From NCBI GenBank assembly GCA_002706445.1, contig PALE01000034.1:16026-80025 (forward strand): a stretch of DNA of 64,000 nt. The letters run 5' to 3'. Position numbers and translations under genes: made by a program. The notes beneath the pieces were generated by a model. The model had not been told where the DNA came from and did no database searches. It saw nothing but the letters and a program-made list of their open reading frames with translations. Shown here piece after piece: positions 62,712 to 64,000 of the stretch; the stretch's first letter is position 1; every line of letters starts with the position of its first letter. The stretch comes from Erythrobacteraceae bacterium (GTDB lineage: Bacteria > Pseudomonadota > Alphaproteobacteria > Sphingomonadales > Sphingomonadaceae).

Positions 62712-63107
62712 TCAACGCGGACGGTGCTGCGTTCCCTCGCCCGCAGTGATGAAAACCGCTGTTGCGCTCTCGGCCACGTCGGCCGTGTGCCACACGCCCG
62801 GCGGATTGACAGCATATTCACCCGCCGACAGCGCGACGGTTTCGGTCCGGCCATCAGGAAATTCCTGCGTCAGTACCATCGCCCCATGGGTGCAGATTAC
62901 CACTTCGGCACCCTTGGGGTGGACTTCCCAGCTGTCCCAGTCCTCGGTGAAGATGTATTGCGAGACAAGCCGCCCTTCGGCCCCGTCATCGCCGTGGCGC
63001 ATCCCGTAGCCTTCGTACCACTCCATCCCGGTGAACGGCGGTTGAGGCACCGCCGTCGCACCGGGACCGAGGTGCAGGAAGCTCTCGGAGAGCTTGCGCG
63101 CGCCCAT
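62712..63107 (-). CDS. cupin-domain protein
   Basis: WEVHPKGAEVVICTHGAMVLTQEF...LSAGEYAVNPPGVWHTADV. Confidence 0.88.
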   Translation of the reverse strand: MGARKLSESFLHLGPGATAVPQPPFTGMEWYEGYGMRHGDDGAEGRLVSQYIFTEDWDSWEVHPKGAEVVICTHGAMVLTQEFPDGRTETVALSAGEYAVNPPGVWHTADVAESATAVFITAGEGTQHRPR

Positions 63108-63493
63108 TACGAAGCGGGCGGAGTCATGCAGAAGACGTTGAGCTTGTTCCCGTCGAGATCGCGGAAGTAACCTGCGTAGAAGCCTTCGTCGCCGCGCGGT
63201 CCGGGCGCACCTTCATCGCTCGCGCCATTGGCGATGGCGACGTCATAGACCGCCTTGACCTTCTCCTCGCTATCGACCTGCAACGCGACCATCGTGCCGT
63301 TGCCGACCGTCGCTTCCTGCTCGTCGAAAGGCTTGGTTGCAGCAAGGCCAGCCGTGCCGTCTTCGAAATTGCCCCAGGCGATGAACTGGCCCTCTTCCAT
63401 CATCCGGCCATAGCCCATCGCGCCTGCCACAGCGTCGTAGAACGCCGCCGCGCGCGGCAAATCATTGGTACCCAGAGTAACGTAGCCGATCAT
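63107..63493 (-). CDS. VOC family protein (glyoxalase-like)
   Basis: MIGYVTLGTNDLPRAAAFYDAVAGAMGYGRMMEEGQFIAWG...GYFRDLDGNKLNVFC. Confidence 0.93.
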   Translation of the reverse strand: MIGYVTLGTNDLPRAAAFYDAVAGAMGYGRMMEEGQFIAWGNFEDGTAGLAATKPFDEQEATVGNGTMVALQVDSEEKVKAVYDVAIANGASDEGAPGPRGDEGFYAGYFRDLDGNKLNVFCMTPPAS

Positions 63494-63631
63494 GGATATT
63501 CTCCCTCAAGCCGCGCCGCACATTGCGACTCGGAACATGAGAACATTACTAGAACATCCGATCTGGCGCAATTCCCGTGTGAGACGCCAGACCAACCGCG
63601 CCCTCGCTCCGCGAGCTTTGGCGCGCCGCGA

Positions 63632-64000
63632 TCAAAGCGGGGCCGTCTGGGCCTCCAGCCACGCCAGATCATCGCCTTCAAGCTGCGGCGCGACGATGTC
63701 GCGGACCTTGGCGTGATAGGCATCGAGCCATGCGATCTCCGTCTCTGTCAGGAGCGATTTTTCGATCAGGCGGCGGTCGATAGGCACAAAGGTGAGGCAA
63801 TCGAAGCCGAGATAACGCCCTTCTGCGCCGTCGATATCCTGTTCGACCGTGAGCACGAGGTTCTCGATCCGGATGCCGAAAGCGCCCGCCTTGTAATAGC
63901 CCGGCTCGTTCGAAAGGATCATGCCTGCGAACAGTTCCTGGCTCGTTCCGGCCTGCCCGCCGCCCGGCTTGGCGATACGCTGCGGGCCTTCGTGCACGCC
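63632..64000 (-). CDS. Xaa-Pro aminopeptidase (M24B), 5' portion beyond the window
   Basis: HEGPQRI...GMILSNEPGYYKAGAFGIRIENLVLT, C-terminal metallopeptidase motifs. Confidence 0.93.
   Translation of the reverse strand, partial: GVHEGPQRIAKPGGGQAGTSQELFAGMILSNEPGYYKAGAFGIRIENLVLTVEQDIDGAEGRYLGFDCLTFVPIDRRLIEKSLLTETEIAWLDAYHAKVRDIVAPQLEGDDLAWLEAQTAPL

Overview
GC-rich alphaproteobacterial chromosomal segment, Sphingomonadales/Erythrobacteraceae-like by gene content and codon style. It is densely packed with housekeeping and metabolic genes: murA (partial), leuS-lptE-holA, an UndP sugar transferase, lptC/lptA/rnd, ung, TadE/TadG-like genes, gltBD, two exosortase-A-system genes, scattered PHA/acyl-CoA metabolism, an ABC exporter, an M13 peptidase, uppP, phhA, ppk2, SPFH+RHH, a thiolase/CaiB/ACAD cluster, ribA/xth, phoA, lolA, rpmG, arfB, an rluA-like gene, a pabB-pabC fusion, a HerA-like ATPase, and an EF-hand protein beside an OmpR/EnvZ-type two-component system. 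I saw no rRNA, tRNA, CRISPR array, transposase or prophage. The most interesting material is non-coding. (i) Two ~95-nt multi-hairpin elements (12802-12897 on -, 38138-38231 on +) lie just 3' of stop codons, with conserved loops and linkers and compensatory stem changes. (ii) Two 80-bp hairpin repeats share a 32+16+32 architecture. (iii) Several strong operator-like palindromes occur upstream of SPFH/RHH, MarR/monooxygenase, PHA depolymerase and MaoC genes, and there is a tandem AAGTTGACA array upstream of a membrane-anchored HTH-DUF4019 regulator. All family assignments are from reading the sequence; no searches were run.
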